The position numbers and the translations under genes are program-made. From positions 682,001-746,000 of the forward strand of contig PDUO01000010.1 of NCBI GenBank assembly GCA_003008705.1: DNA of 64,000 bases, in the 5' to 3' direction. Under the pieces are notes generated by a model. The model saw nothing but the letters and a program-made list of their open reading frames with translations. It made no database searches and was not told the origin of the DNA. The DNA comes from Pezicula radicicola (taxonomy: Eukaryota; Ascomycota; Leotiomycetes; Helotiales; Dermateaceae). Of this stretch, positions 46,401 to 58,386 are shown one piece after another; positions within the stretch are counted from its first letter, which is position 1; each line of letters starts with the position of its first letter.

Positions 46401-47411
46401 CCCATCGGTCCCCTCCTCGTAACCTGACGTATTGCCGCCGTTTCCAACATCAGCCTTCTGTCGCTTCTTATATGGTCCTCTAACAGATCCTCTCGATGAC
46501 GGGCGAGACGTATTACGCAATTGTGTTCCAGCTGGGCTATCACTGCGAGAATTTTCGGTATGCTGGGGATGGTTCATTGGATCCATGACAGACTGTGGCT
46601 GTAAGCTAGGGCTGAGCAACTGATTGATTACTTCCATGCTCACACCATCTCTCTGGTTAGAAGTAGGCTGTGAAGGTGCCGATATTTTGTTGGCTAGCAG
46701 CGCAACATTTTGGTTGGATTGCAGGAACGCATTCCATTCGTTCATATCAAGACCTGGAGGCATAACTTTACTGATTTCCCTGTACTTCTCCATGGTGCTC
46801 ACATATTCACTTTGCAGCACAGTCGGAACACGCACCAGTCGTAGCTTTACTTCCAAAGTCTCTTTGATTCCATTGGAAAAAATTCCTGGAATATTCTTGC
46901 ACACACGTCCGGTAATCAGCTGCCGGGATTGCGAAGCCGGTGCACCTGGCGTGGGCGAAGCTACTGCCAGTGCCCATGAGAGCATACCTTGACCAACCAA
47001 GGGGTTGTCATATTCAGAGTAGTCGTATGCATAGACGGTATAGTCCTGACCCATTCGAGCAACGAGTTCAGGACTACATTGGACAATAGCTTGTATGCAC
47101 GTCTTCAACTCAATTACTCCAATCGTTGTAGTTTCGTCCATAGCGACAGTCTGTATTTGGAGAACGTTGGGCCACCGGGCTAGGCAATTGGTCTTGTTTT
47201 GATCATCGAAGGTGTAAAGAACTTTCACTGCAAGAAAAATCATATCAGTATTGCCAGCCATTGGCTACCACATGAAGCATAACTTACATCTCATAGGCCT
47301 CAATTCAACCCCCTCTTCCTCACAGTCATTGTGTGTAAGCATGGGAGTTCCTGGGGGCTGTGGAGTAGGCCATTGTCCAAAGCTGCTGGATACACCAGCA
47401 GGGGACGACAT
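43461..47411 (-). CDS. SPT21/Ams2-type GATA zinc-finger transcription regulator
   Basis: Exons 47411-47288, 47227-44753 and 44701-43461 give 1279 residues. The N-terminal SPT21/Ams2 domain covers about residues 1-190 (ELRPMRLKVLYTFDDQNKTN, VYAYDYSEYDNPLVGQGMLSW, ITGRVCKN). The middle is disordered, basic and Ser/Pro-rich (KRTKKSS, KKRAKITKADW). A single GATA-type finger reads FCFNCGAIETPTWRK and, across the last intron, LCNPCGIWIQKY. The C-terminal part has further disordered segments. S. pombe Ams2, with this layout, drives S-phase histone gene transcription; budding-yeast Spt21 acts with Spt10. Start at 47411 is the first ATG before the conserved region. Confidence 0.9.
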
Positions 47412-48332
47412 TATGAGCCTTTCCCTGGCAGCAAGGCCAGATCTCAAAGACTATGTATGTCGAAAAAGTCCACAAATGCTACTGAAGAAACGGATTATTC
47501 ATTGAGGAACTGGGTGTGGAGACAGTCAAGACGCGTGAAGAATAATGTCGGTGGCTAGGACGAGAACCGAAGCGTGCGGTCAACGCGTAGAAGTATGCCG
47601 TCGGTCAGCCGAATAAAAGATCGCGATGGTCTAGAAAGTTGAAAGTAAGGTCGGGAATCGAAGTATTAATTTAAAGTGAAGAAGATATTGAGATTATTTG
47701 AGGTGAAATGTTGTTCTGAGAGTTCAATGTTGAAGTTCAGAACGTGTTGAAGGTCCGGTTGTTGATGATTGGCTATCCATCAACACGCGCCTCGGGCGCT
47801 AAGGTAAGGTAGAGTACAGGTACAGGTAGGTAGTTGGTATTGAGCCACTTGGAGGCTCAGGTGTGGCTGGTGATCCTCGCTTCAGTTTAGAACTAGATTT
47901 TTTTGCGCTAAAGGATCTTACGCGCAGCCCTAGAAACTCTGTGACAAGTCTGGCTTTTGAAGGCAGCAATCACACCTGAATTTGATGTAAAGATTACTGG
48001 TTTTCGGGGGGGTATGAGCCCTTTTATACCCCGCCGGAAGAAGACCTAGGTAGTTAATACACGCTTAGTGCATGACTCTACCAACTGCTAGCTTAACTTT
48101 CATTGGTTTCATCCTATTCGCATCACATGATTGATATATCCAACCTGAAAACGTCACTTTGATAATTCGGAGATAAAACTTCTCAATTGCGACCGCTGAT
48201 ATACCTGACACTCTCAAGAATGGTGAGTGCTCCGGTTTTTCCATATACTCCCAACATATATCATACAATGCTTACAACCCATTTCCTGTACCTCGCCTCC
48301 GATAAAGATGATAGAATCGATCTCATCATTAT
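47412..48332. other. Intergenic, SPT21 promoter and EHD3 3' flank
   Basis: About 920 bp. It includes an ATTGG (CCAAT-box) site at 47767-47775 within a GTTGATG/CATCAAC hairpin. No coding sequence is recognised. Confidence 0.45.
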
Positions 48333-49959
48333 TTATGATGTTTTCGGAGCCTCTGGGTTCCACGAGGGTGTTGGTAGCCAGACAAGCTGGCCATCTTCTT
48401 TCTTGGTTCGTCTTCGTACGATCTCCTGAACAACCTCCTTAATACCCTGCTTTCCATCTCTCTCCTTAACGAAATGTTGCACAACAGCATGTCGATCCTT
48501 AGCTCCTTTCTTCACAATCTCTGCAACATCTTTTTCTGTTGGAATGCCAAATTGCTTGTGCGGATACTCTCTGTAGTCGTTGTCGTTCAACAATTTTAGT
48601 TTTTGCTCTCCTTCAACCTCGAAGAAAGGATCTGCAATGTTATCACTGGTCTTGATCTCTTCGAGTGTAGCTGGCTTCCACTGCGGCTTGCCGTCTTTCC
48701 TGATAAGCAGGGCATCCACACCCTCGGTGAAATCTGGATGACGCATGAACTTTCCCGCAATCTGATGTTCTCTCTGGAAAGTCTCAGCTATTGACCATGT
48801 TTGTCCGAGGCGCATCTGTCTTAGGGCAACATATACGGCCGTGGGCGACCTCTGGTGCAATATCGCAAGAGTCTTCTCGGCCCAAGCTTTCGTCTCTCCT
48901 TCCTCTGCCTTCAAGGCGGCAAGAATATCCGGGACGTTATTCTGGCTAAAACAACGATCAATGGCATCCCGTACTTCGCCACTCAGGAGTATAGGCTCAT
49001 CGTGTGGCAAACCTGTGCAATATTCTTCAATGGTAGAATTGATGAGTGCCAATCGTTCAGGCAAAGTCTCGTAATCCTTGAAGCGGAGCTCGGCCAAACG
49101 TGATTCCAAAGCTGGTAGTGATGTCGAGTGGATGTAATGTGTCGCAACGCCCGAATAGAACACATTAGCACCTTTCAACTTCTCGCTGGTCAGTGCCAGA
49201 TATGTGCCAACAGCTCCGTTCATCCTGGGTAAGAAAAATGACGCTCCAACATCTGGGAAGAATCCAATTGTAGTCTCGGGCATGGCAAAGAGTGTCCTCT
49301 CTGTTGCTATCCGAAATGGGGCGTGTATGCTTAAACCAACTCCTCCACCCATTGTAACTCCATCTAAAAACGCTACGTATGGCTTTGAGTATGTCGCAAT
49401 CAAGTGGTCCAACTTGTATTCTAGAGCGAAGTAATCCGTCGACCGTTGTTGTCCTTCTTCTCCTTCCTTGTTGTCCTTTGCAAGGGCTGCGACATCCCCG
49501 CCAGCACAAAACGCCTTTGGCCCAGAACCTTTAATGACTATTACATTGGCCATGTCCGATTTTGCCCATTCCTTCATTCTCGGTACAATCTTTCGAATCA
49601 TGGATCCATTCAGCGAATGAAGCTTCCCAGGCCGATTAAGCTCGATAGTCCGGACGCCATACAGTGTATTAAATAGAACATCTTCCGGGTCGTCTCCAGG
49701 TAGCTCTCTAATATATAACTCCGGTCTATTGTTTTGCTTTTTAATCTGTCTGTTACTGAGAGGTCCTTCGGGGGAATCTGCAGCTGTTGCCATCTGGACT
49801 TTGATTAGTAAAAAGTTCCCAGTTACCTCCTTATTCCCTTACCTGCGCAGTTCTTACGAAGGCCGGGTTCATGATCTTCGCTTTCAAAGGCATGGTAGCA
49901 CGGCATGAGCTCCAGCGTGCCGCTGTTCCAGCTCGACCATAAAATGACTTTGCAAACAT
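48333..49959 (-). CDS. EHD3: 3-hydroxyisobutyryl-CoA hydrolase, mitochondrial
   Basis: Exons 49959-49843 and 49793-48333 give 525 residues. The first exon is a basic, Arg/Ala-rich mitochondrial presequence (MFAKSFYGRAGTAARW). The enoyl-CoA-hydratase fold has LNRPGKLHSLNGSMIR, FCAGGDVAALAK (CoA/oxyanion region), FLDGVTMGGGVGLSIH and the catalytic Glu and Asp in MPETTIGFFPDVGASFFLPR. It hydrolyses 3-hydroxyisobutyryl-CoA in valine catabolism. The C-terminal domain is of normal size. It is divergent from SMD2 over 231 bp. Confidence 0.94.
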
Positions 49960-50190
49960 GAAGAAAATAAAGACGCGAAGTAATGGATGATCATCAAAAG
50001 GATTGCGGGCTGATCACCATTATTTGGATCTTTTCACATTGGAAGGTCCCGAGGATGAGCTCGGTTCAATAATTCTTGACGGATAATCGTATCGCCGCTT
50101 GCTCCGAATGTTAGCCCGTGCGATAGCTCTTTCTCGCGACAATCAGCTAAGATAACTTCCTTGACACCGCCCAAAACCACAACATACACA
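49960..50190. promoter_or_regulatory. Shared divergent promoter EHD3 / SMD2
   Basis: The divergent start codons are only 231 bp apart, so both promoters lie here. No individual site is claimed. Confidence 0.5.
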
Positions 50191-50721
50191 ATGGCGGACG
50201 CACAAAAGATTCAGTTTGTAAACCTTCCTCACAATAAATGCGCCTATGTTAACAGAAATGTAGAGACCTGCTCGCAAAGCCGCGCAACGAGCTCACGTTC
50301 GTCCCCAAACCGCATCGCAAATTTCCTTACTGACTTTCTTCTAGAGAGTTCGAGATCGCGCAACTCGAAGAACATGAATTCACCTCCGGCCCTCTGTCCA
50401 TTCTTCAAACTGCAGTTCGATCACACGCGCAAGTGTTGATCTCCTGCCGAAACAATCGAAAATTGCTTGCGCGCGTGAAGGCGTTCGATAGACACTGCAA
50501 TATGGTTCTGGAGAACGTGAAGGAAATGTGGACTGAGATACCCAGGACGAGCGCAGGAAAGAAAGGCAGACCGGTAAACAAGGACAGATTTATCAGCAAG
50601 ATGTAAGTTTCGGAATTTTTTAAGGACGGTACTCATAGTTACGACTTGCTATGAAGAGTTGCTGACGAAGTGTTGCAGGTTTCTGAGAGGGGATTCGGTC
50701 ATTCTGGTGCTTCTCTCTTGA
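50191..50721 (+). CDS. SMD2: Small nuclear ribonucleoprotein Sm D2
   Basis: Exons 50191-50213, 50264-50296, 50345-50602 and 50679-50721 give exactly 118 residues, the usual SmD2 length. The two first exons are tiny (23 and 33 nt): MADAQKIQ then [11 protein letters not shown]. The main exon has [38 protein letters not shown] (Sm1) and the last exon [13 protein letters not shown] (Sm2). SmD2 is a core of the U1, U2, U4 and U5 snRNPs. The intron-rich 5' end is normal for this gene. Its 3' end faces DAK1, 165 bp away. Confidence 0.95.
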
Positions 50722-50886
50722 TATTTCGATTTTACGCTTTACTACGGGATGGATCACAACAGTCATCAGGGTCGGCTCATAGTGGTTCTCAGGAAATGAA
50801 TTAAAGGCGTTATCAAAAGTCGCTCAAGTTACCCATCCACCATTACAAACCGGACTTATCGTGACAGGCTAATCGTATACATCCTT

Positions 50887-52711
50887 TCAAATTATCTCAT
50901 AATCTGGCTCTGCTGTCTTCACACCAGCAATTCCCAGGAACAACTCACTTAAACCCCACGCACCTGGATCAGGGACTTGCTCAAAGCCCGAGCCCCCAAT
51001 GTACACTGTTCTGCCAAGGCTGGCCTTCATACCTTTGGTTCCCTCAGCACCACTCCTGGACGCTTCAGCTGCCTCCTTAAGACTTCCAGTCTTGGCAAGC
51101 GTCTCGACAAACGGATGAAGTGCGTCAATCAATGTACGGTCTCCTGGTTGGGCAGGCGTATATTTGGCCAGCGCTTCCAAGGCTTGCTTCAAGGCTGCAG
51201 CCCAGACCTTCGGAGTTGCTTCGCCTTCTGACGCTTGTTGACGAAGGCTGTGGATCAGAGAATTTAGGTAGATTGCATATAGCGCTCCTGACGTGCCGTC
51301 CATTGAGTTTTCAACAACTTGGGCTATCCTGCTAACATCCACCACCACATCACCAGTTGGCTTGTTGAAAGAGATTGCTTTGAGAACAGCTAATATAGTT
51401 AGTAGATCCCTGGATTTGGAAATATGCCGACTGACCTTTTGCGCCTCTTTCCAAGGTTTGACCTGCGTCACCATCACCAACAATAGTATCAAACCTCGTG
51501 ACATCGGGCTCAGCTAAGACGACTCTCTTCAACCCTTCATTGAGTGCATCCAGCATTACCTTAGGATCAAACTTCAAGCCGCTTTCCTTGATCTCTTCTC
51601 CAGTACTCGTCGAATCATCTCTTATCTGGCTTGACTTTGCTTCCCAGGTTTCCTTGCTGATTGGAGCTGCCCATCCAGCAGCCTCGCATGGAGCATCTAG
51701 GAGCTGCAGCATGCTTGGTCCTCCAAGATTGGTGTTGACAACATTTAGAATGGAGATACTGAAGCCCAGTCCGTTCAAGCTTGTCATATAAGTTCCAGCC
51801 AGAATGCGGACAGGCTTGATGCTGTAGCTCTTTTCCAGCTGGCTCACAACTTCTGCTGTAATCCCGCCCATTTCCAGAACGCTGACCCCGCCAAGATTGT
51901 TTATCAACAGGACAACCTCATTTGAGTTCACATTAAGGAAGGACCTGTCTTTGTCTGTCGAATCCAACAACTGAGCAAGCATCCGCTTCACCAACTCTGG
52001 TAAATCAACCTTTGCTCGGCCACTCCCTGGTTCGTTATGGATTCCCATGCCAATTTCTACTTCTTCGCTTGCTAGCTTTTCTGAAGAATTTGGATCAGGT
52101 GGTGCTCTTCCTGGGACATGAACATGGTCCAAGCTAGCACCAACACTGACAATATTTTCAGCAGTCAATTTTGCCACATTGTACACGTCTTTCAAGCTTG
52201 CACCCGTGGCCGCCAAAGCACCCGATATCTTGTGAACCAAGACGGTTCCTGCGATTCCTCTTCTGCCGACCTTTCCTGCTGCCGTACGCCCAACACCGAC
52301 GTCATCGCCTACAACGCACATTTCAACATTGAGGCCAGCAGCTTTGGCTTTTTCGACAGCAACACCGAAGTTGAGTACATCTCCGGTATAATTCATGACA
52401 GTAACTAGGACTCCTTTCTCAGTTTCAACCCGTGACATAACGGCTTTGCGAATCTGCTCGGCGCTTGGCGAGGCAAAGATAGACCCAGCAACAGCTGCAG
52501 ATAGCAGGCCATCGCCTACAAAAGCGCCAAAGCTGGGTTCGTGGCCACTTCCACCCCCAGAAATGATTGAAACTTGAGGCGCATGTCCAGGGCGTCTGTA
52601 GACAATTTTGTTTTCGGTATCAAGGGCTATGGATGGGTTGGTGAGAGTGAGGGCATGAAGAGCCGAGTTCACTAGAAGTGATGGGTCGTTGATGAAGTGT
52701 TTCGCAGCCAT
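50887..52711 (-). CDS. DAK1: Dihydroxyacetone kinase
   Basis: Exons 52711-51436 and 51389-50887 give 592 residues. It phosphorylates dihydroxyacetone with ATP in the cytosol (glycerol use and detoxification). The DhaK domain has ISGGGSGHEPSFGAFVGDGLL, NYTGDVLNFGVA, GRRGIAGTVLVHK, and HVHVPGR with the covalent substrate His. The DhaL (ATP) domain follows: DTIVGDGDAGQTLERGAK then, across the intron, AVLKAISFN, SMDGTSGALYAIYLN, and DALHPFVETL. The ATG at 52711 (MAAKHF) is preferred over one 57 nt upstream. Confidence 0.95.
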
Positions 52712-53084
52712 TTTGATAGGACTTGGTAGTGTTGTGAATGAATCAATGAAAGAAAAAAAACATGGCACAATGAAAGACGATGGGGGGCCTTTTTAAAAGC
52801 TCCACTGCGTACTTACTGTAAACATCCCACCATACAGTACCAAAAACTAATGCGGGGTTCGAGGGGAATGAACTCCTCCGAACTGCTAGTGGGGAATAGA
52901 GGCACGGGGCAATGTGGGCACTCCAGCACTCTAGAACGCTCTCTTTTTTTTTACCAGGTTATCGGCAAACCTGCCAAATGAATTCTAGCGCCCGAGGTTT
53001 TCAACCTCCTTCGTCTTGTGCTTACAGTTGCTACTTACAGTAGTGGTGCAGAAAAATAAGTTCCCCTCACCCCATTCCAGCGCA
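52712..53084. promoter_or_regulatory. Shared divergent promoter DAK1 / CSL4
   Basis: 373 bp between divergent start codons, including a T-rich tract at 52945-52953. No individual site is claimed. Confidence 0.5.
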
Positions 53085-53786
53085 ATGGCTCATGTACTCC
53101 CCATCGCTGTCCCTGGCCAACTTCTCGGTTCAACGAGCAAGTACCTTCCGGGTCCAGGAACTCATGTGCACAATTCCAACCTCTATGCCTCAATCCTAGG
53201 CCCCATCTCCACAACGACTCCTCCAAGACCCGCAGGTCCTCAAAAGCGCCTGACGAAGATTACGCCTGCGGCTCCAGTAACCCTCCCAACAATCTCCATC
53301 GAAAGGAATGTCGCTGCAGAGAAGAAGGATACTGGCGGTGCCAAGGCGGAAATTCTACCAGAGGTCAACAGCACAGTACTTTGCCGAGTAACGCGCATTA
53401 CTCCACGACAAGCTTCAGTTGCGATCTTGGTGGTTGGAGAGACTGTGCTGGATGGAGAGTGGCAAGGTCTGATACGTGTGCAAGATGTAAGAGCGACGGA
53501 GAAAGACAAGGTGAAGATATTCGAGAGCTTCAGACCCGGTGATATTGTCAGGGCTATTGTGGTATGTCAATTTCGCTTCATTGTGCAGACCTTTTTCTGA
53601 CCTCGACGCAATTAGATTTCTCTTGGTGACCAGGCAAATTATTACCTCTCCACAGCAAGCAATCACTTGGGCGTGATCATGGCTACCAGTGAAGCTGGTA
53701 ATGCTATGTACCCAGTCAGTTGGAAGGAATACAAGGACCCAGAAACTGGAGCAAGTGAGAGCAGGAAGGTAGCAAAGCCTTTCTAG
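53085..53786 (+). CDS. CSL4: Exosome complex component CSL4
   Basis: Exons 53085-53561 and 53616-53786 give 215 residues. N-terminal CSL4 domain: VLPIAVPGQLLGS, GPGTHVHNSNLYASILGP; then the S1 domain with VLCRVTRITPRQASVAIL, GEWQGLIRVQDVRATEKDKVKIFESFRPGDIVRA, ISLGDQANYYLSTA; and the C-terminal zinc-ribbon-like tail reduced to MYPVSWKEYKDPETG. CSL4 is a cap subunit of the RNA exosome. The cysteines of the zinc ribbon are absent, as in other fungal members. Confidence 0.94.
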
Positions 53787-55110
53787 GAAAGCTACGGAAA
53801 CCCCAGTGGCGTTGTTTGGCAGGATTGCATGCATAGCGGACGGAGTTCGGTTCTCAAAATTATTTCCCAGAAACCTTTTTTAAAGTATAACAAATCCTAA
53901 GAGGTTGTCCCATGAATCTGTACATCACCACTGGTTATGCACATATACAAGTGTACTTCCTCCTTCATAACCTATGCCATTCTAAGCTTTCAGGCACTAG
54001 CCGTGCAAACGGTGTATTGGGAAATCCATGGCAAATGAGAAGAAGGCTTCTACTACGGTTGAGCAACAAGCTAGTGCAATACTTGTTTAATTGATAATGA
54101 CCCTCATTTCTACCCACCGATTGGCCCTAGCAATAAGAGTGTTGCAGGCCTCAGTACAGACCATTGTGTTGGGCATCCTAGATATCTATCCAGTGAGTGT
54201 CTTGAGCTCAAGCAGACTATTAGGTACATTCAAGCAATGTATAAATCCTTTTCCTGTGTGCATAGAATCTTAGATTACCTCAGCCATCGAAGATGCCATC
54301 AAGTAACTCCTGGTCCTCCAAAGTCTCTCGTGTTTTGAGAATTTCAGGCACGACGTTGGAAAGGAAAAGAAGGGAGAGGTTTTTATTTAAACAATATGTT
54401 CCTTAGTGGATTTTAATTTTGCTTGTCTGCCCGTTTAGAATAGAAACCGACGACGCTCAGTGTATCGCGGCAGATGAGAAAGTAAGTTCTTCTCAGCTTT
54501 ATTTCATGTGTATCATGAAGTGTCTAGGACTGTAATCAATGTACAAGGGCGCGGCGGATGACAGTGTAAGTTCTTTTCGACTTTATTTGTTTTATATAAG
54601 TGATTTTAGGACTATGGAAATCAACTTGAGGAACCCGACGGATGACTGTGTAGGTTCTTCCCGACTTGATTCCATGAGATTGGTTTATGTACGAGATAAT
54701 AGCAACAGTTTGTGTTCCAACGGGAATGCTAAGATTACCAGTAGTCGAGTAGTGGTTCTTTTGAACTCTCTAATACTAGTGGGGCACCGTCATAAACTAC
54801 GGCTGGTGGCAATTTTAAGCTAAATGCACACAGATGCCACATACATCCACTTGACAAGAATTTCAAGCTCTGTAAGACAAGTGCGTAGCGTCTGATCTAG
54901 CCAGGCTTTACGGTTCTTTTTGATCTTTCTGACCTTTTTTCCGTCTAATCTAGGTCTTGCAATTCAAGTTGAGGCAGCCACCTCGCCGGCCGGAGAGACT
55001 CGAGAGACTCTCAGATTTCACCAGTGCGTCTACCATCATTACTCACTACGAGTACGTTATAATTCTGCACTCCCAGCTGATCTGAATAACTCATGAAGTA
55101 GCCTTCCAGC
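53787..55110. other. Intergenic CSL4 to 2EXR gene
   Basis: About 1.3 kb, AT-rich, with a three-unit 84-bp tandem repeat (listed separately). Small ORFs here have no family features. Confidence 0.5.
54473..54700 (+). repeat. 84-bp tandem repeat, three units
   Basis: The motif GATGA..GTAAGTTCTT..CGACTTTATT recurs with starts at 54473, 54557 and 54641, exactly 84 bp apart each time. The second half of each unit (TAGGACT.T..AATCAA) is shared by units 1 and 2 and decays in unit 3. Units are diverged, so the array is not young. Each unit carries a splice-donor-like GTAAGT or GTAGGT. Confidence 0.7.
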
Positions 55111-56382
55111 ATGGAAAAGCCCAAGAGACCGCGATTTGAGCCGTTATGGGAATATCAGCCTGAAGGGCATGCATCGATCCCAGATCCACGAGGAAGGAGC
55201 GATAATGTCAAAATACCTGCTGAGGTCCTCAACGTCGCAACTACTACCTATTTTCCAAGAAAAACGAGCAATTATAACTACCTCCGCAGCTTTCACCTCT
55301 TCCTGAACCTTCCTGTCGAGCTTCGGAGAATGATTTGGCAACAAGCCTTACCAGGGCCTCGTATAGTGGAAATAATATACGACGACACGGAAGGCTCGGA
55401 AAGCTGCTTCACATGCACTCCTTTTCCAACCATTCTTCATGTTAGTGGTGAGGCTCGACAAGTGGCTCTCGAATCCTATAAGCTTTCTTTTGGTTCCAAG
55501 AAGTTTGCAGCAAAGATCTACTTCGATTTTAACATTGACACATTCTATGTTGGGGTCGGAAACTTTTCAGACTTATGCTGGCCTGTGGTTGACTTAATGA
55601 ATACAATAGACGCTCGAGAAAAGTCTAAAATCCAGGATTTTGCTATAGACGACCAAATCGCACACGACGACGATTTCCCCCTCGTTGCATATACGCAAAA
55701 CTTCAGAACCACAACGATTGTCGTGACCAGCTATTACGGTATCACCGACTTGTTAATTACCCCTTGTGATTCAAAATTCGGTACAGACATCGTGCTCTCA
55801 GAAGTTGAGAATAATCCAGGAGAAATGCAAGCTTGGGAGATATCAAAATCCGAAGGAGAGCTGAACGTCGTACCCTGGAAGCCACCGCAGGGCATATGCA
55901 ATTGGCCGGTTACCATTGCGCGTACTTGGGAAGAACTAGAAGTAGGAATGCGAGATTTCTATGAAACGCGCAGGCATCGGTCAAATACGGTGAGATGGGT
56001 ACGCCATCATCGGCTAGATAAGGATGAAAAATGGCATACTCGTCTGAGATTTCTCGACAGACATACTACTATTGACATGTGTGGCTGCGTGTACCCGAGA
56101 GACAGCATTTTATTGCAAATTATTTGGCTGAACGAAATTTATTGGTTCAGTGATGAGTACAATTACTTGGACATGCTTGAAGACACAATAGAGAATGTCT
56201 GGGAGCCAGTGGAAGGCGAGGACCCACCATTTTCAGAGGAGGTCTACATGTACCAGAACCAGTGCGTCTGCAGGGTTCCACACAAGCCGTATTTCATCTA
56301 CCAGGGTAAGGGAGACTTGAACAAAATCCCTCTAAACCGCATTGTCACAGAGATTATGGACGATATTAAGAGCCGTAGGTAG
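55111..56382 (+). CDS. 2EXR domain protein
   Basis: A single exon of 423 residues. The N-terminal domain has HLFLNLPVELRRMIWQQALPGPRIVEI, the signature of the fungal 2EXR family, followed by LHVSGEARQVALESYKL and YFDFNIDTFYVG. The rest is mixed alpha/beta with several Trp and acidic stretches and ends in EIMDDIKSRR. 2EXR proteins are numerous in filamentous fungi; their function is unknown. It has no signal peptide or membrane helix. There are no breaks. Confidence 0.88.
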   Translation: MEKPKRPRFEPLWEYQPEGHASIPDPRGRSDNVKIPAEVLNVATTTYFPRKTSNYNYLRSFHLFLNLPVELRRMIWQQALPGPRIVEIIYDDTEGSESCFTCTPFPTILHVSGEARQVALESYKLSFGSKKFAAKIYFDFNIDTFYVGVGNFSDLCWPVVDLMNTIDAREKSKIQDFAIDDQIAHDDDFPLVAYTQNFRTTTIVVTSYYGITDLLITPCDSKFGTDIVLSEVENNPGEMQAWEISKSEGELNVVPWKPPQGICNWPVTIARTWEELEVGMRDFYETRRHRSNTVRWVRHHRLDKDEKWHTRLRFLDRHTTIDMCGCVYPRDSILLQIIWLNEIYWFSDEYNYLDMLEDTIENVWEPVEGEDPPFSEEVYMYQNQCVCRVPHKPYFIYQGKGDLNKIPLNRIVTEIMDDIKSRR

Positions 56383-58386
56383 AGCTGAGGCATGGTTGGA
56401 GTGGATGATGATTGTAGGCATGTAATATAAGCCTTAGATCGGTACAACATTACTTTACAGGAGGGGTCAAGAGATTCCGATAGTAGATTAATAACATGGA
56501 GACACAGTGAACCATGTAAAAGGACGATGAAGATGAATAATACCTTACTAGAAGGACTTGCTAAGGGTAGCATACACTAAAATATCTGTCTTAATTAAGT
56601 CCAATGCTAAAAACCATACGTGTGCTAGCGAAACGAGATGTTAAGGTTGGTCAGATATATAGATTGAAATATCAACTTCCGAATCAAACATTGAGATATT
56701 CCATCCGGTAGTGCACGACGGTCCTACCCCTCATACGAGCACTTTGGAAAGACAGAAAAATTCTAATACTTAATTATTCGGTGCCCTCTCGCCTTCTTCA
56801 AAACCTTCGAATGAGAATGTGTCTCTATGAATGTATCACAGTTATTGGTTCTACCCTGCTGTGAGAAATTTGTGTTTTGTTTCAGATATGTAAGTTCTAT
56901 TCTGGGGTTTTTGTAGTATTATTTTTTGCCTAGACGCTTTTCTTCTTTTTATAGCATTGTAGCGTTGGGGATGCTTTTTGAGATGTGCTTGCTTTGTTTT
57001 ATGTGCCCTAAACGTGGTAGCTCGCTTAAATAACCGAGCTGCCCCTTTCATGCTCGATAGGTGACATTTTCGAGGTCATACTGTTTTTTTGTCTACAGTT
57101 GTTTGAAACATAATCCTATGTTTTGCCACTTTCAGGCTAGAAAGAAACGAACATAAGCATTATATCTAGATTGTAGTGGATATACGTGGGGTTTCTACAA
57201 AGCTCAAGACCTACGCAGTAAGAGAAGAAGCATACCAGCCTCCGATACTGACTACCTCGCTTAACCGAAGTAGCTATAAAAAAAAGCCCATCATATAAAC
57301 AAAAAACAACATACCTAAAAGAGAGAAATCAAAACAAACCTAAATCCAAAATAGCAAAACTGTAGAAACAGAAACAAGGCGAACTGAATTTTTGTATTTG
57401 GCGGTAACCTCTCTTATAGGAGGAAGCTTTCAAAGCTTTTGCTTTTACAACCATGGCAACTTAACCAACCCGGGTTTTTGGTGTTAGTTATTTGAGTGTA
57501 ACTGTAAATCGGGGTGTCAAAGACCCTTACAGGTGCTAGCTCTCGGTTTGGCGATAGAGGAAAGTTGGTTATTGGAATTTATATAACTTAAAGAGGGGTG
57601 AGGGTGAGAGTATTCAGTGATATGATTTTTGGTTTGTTTAAGGTATCCATATTTCTAGCAAGTATTGGTGAATGGATAAGAGTTTCCGGGGGAAATATAA
57701 TAGTTGATGAAGGATTAAATTACTCCTCTAATCTTTCTATTGAAGGTCATATTTCAAGGTACATAAGTCTGAGTTGGGGAGGTTGAGGTGCGATCTATAG
57801 CTAGGTGCAAAGAGAGGGATGTGTAGGAATTATTTGTCAAAGTTGGATACGTTTTGTACGACTATCACTTAAAACCTATTTCTGATCATAAGTAATGATA
57901 TACCAGAGTACGTTTCGTATACTGTTGTAACTACCACGTTACCGTATGTAAGTGCTCGAAGTCGAAGTCGCAAATTTGATTTTGGTAATTCACTTGATTC
58001 GGTCAACTCATCTTACGCACTCAATCACGTAACTGAAGCTAGTTACAAGTACTGTATAGTGTGATGAATAAAGCAATTTGAATTCAGCAAAGATTTGCCT
58101 ATCATTTCCCGGCTAGCAAGCTCAGAATATGAGTGCCCTTAACTTATATTTTCTTTATCTCTTACCATCCAGCTTGCAAGATGATCCCAAGCTCTGATAT
58201 TTATCGGCCCTCTCAGCAAAAGCCGTAGTACCCCTTATTCATTTCATGTTCACCATTTCTGTGCTGTCGCCCTTCCCACGATACAGATTAGCAAGCCTAT
58301 GTTGAAAGAGGCCGGACCATATATCCGCCATTGGAATATGGCAATACAATAGCTATAGCGCTTCTTATCATATTCACTGTAAGCAG
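56383..58386. other. 2-kb AT-rich gene-poor region
   Basis: No intact gene. A minus-strand basic frame (57051-56851) and a plus-strand frame (57598-57786) lack recognisable domains. An imperfect inverted repeat AAGCTTTCAAAGCTT lies at 57424-57440. I cannot assign the rest; it may contain old transposon remnants. Confidence 0.4.

Noticed and set aside
47261..47265. Translation of the SPT21/Ams2 gene starting at 47261
   Set aside because: The ATG at 47261 lies in an intron whose CAG acceptor precedes 47227; the exon 47411-47288 supplies the conserved N-terminus.
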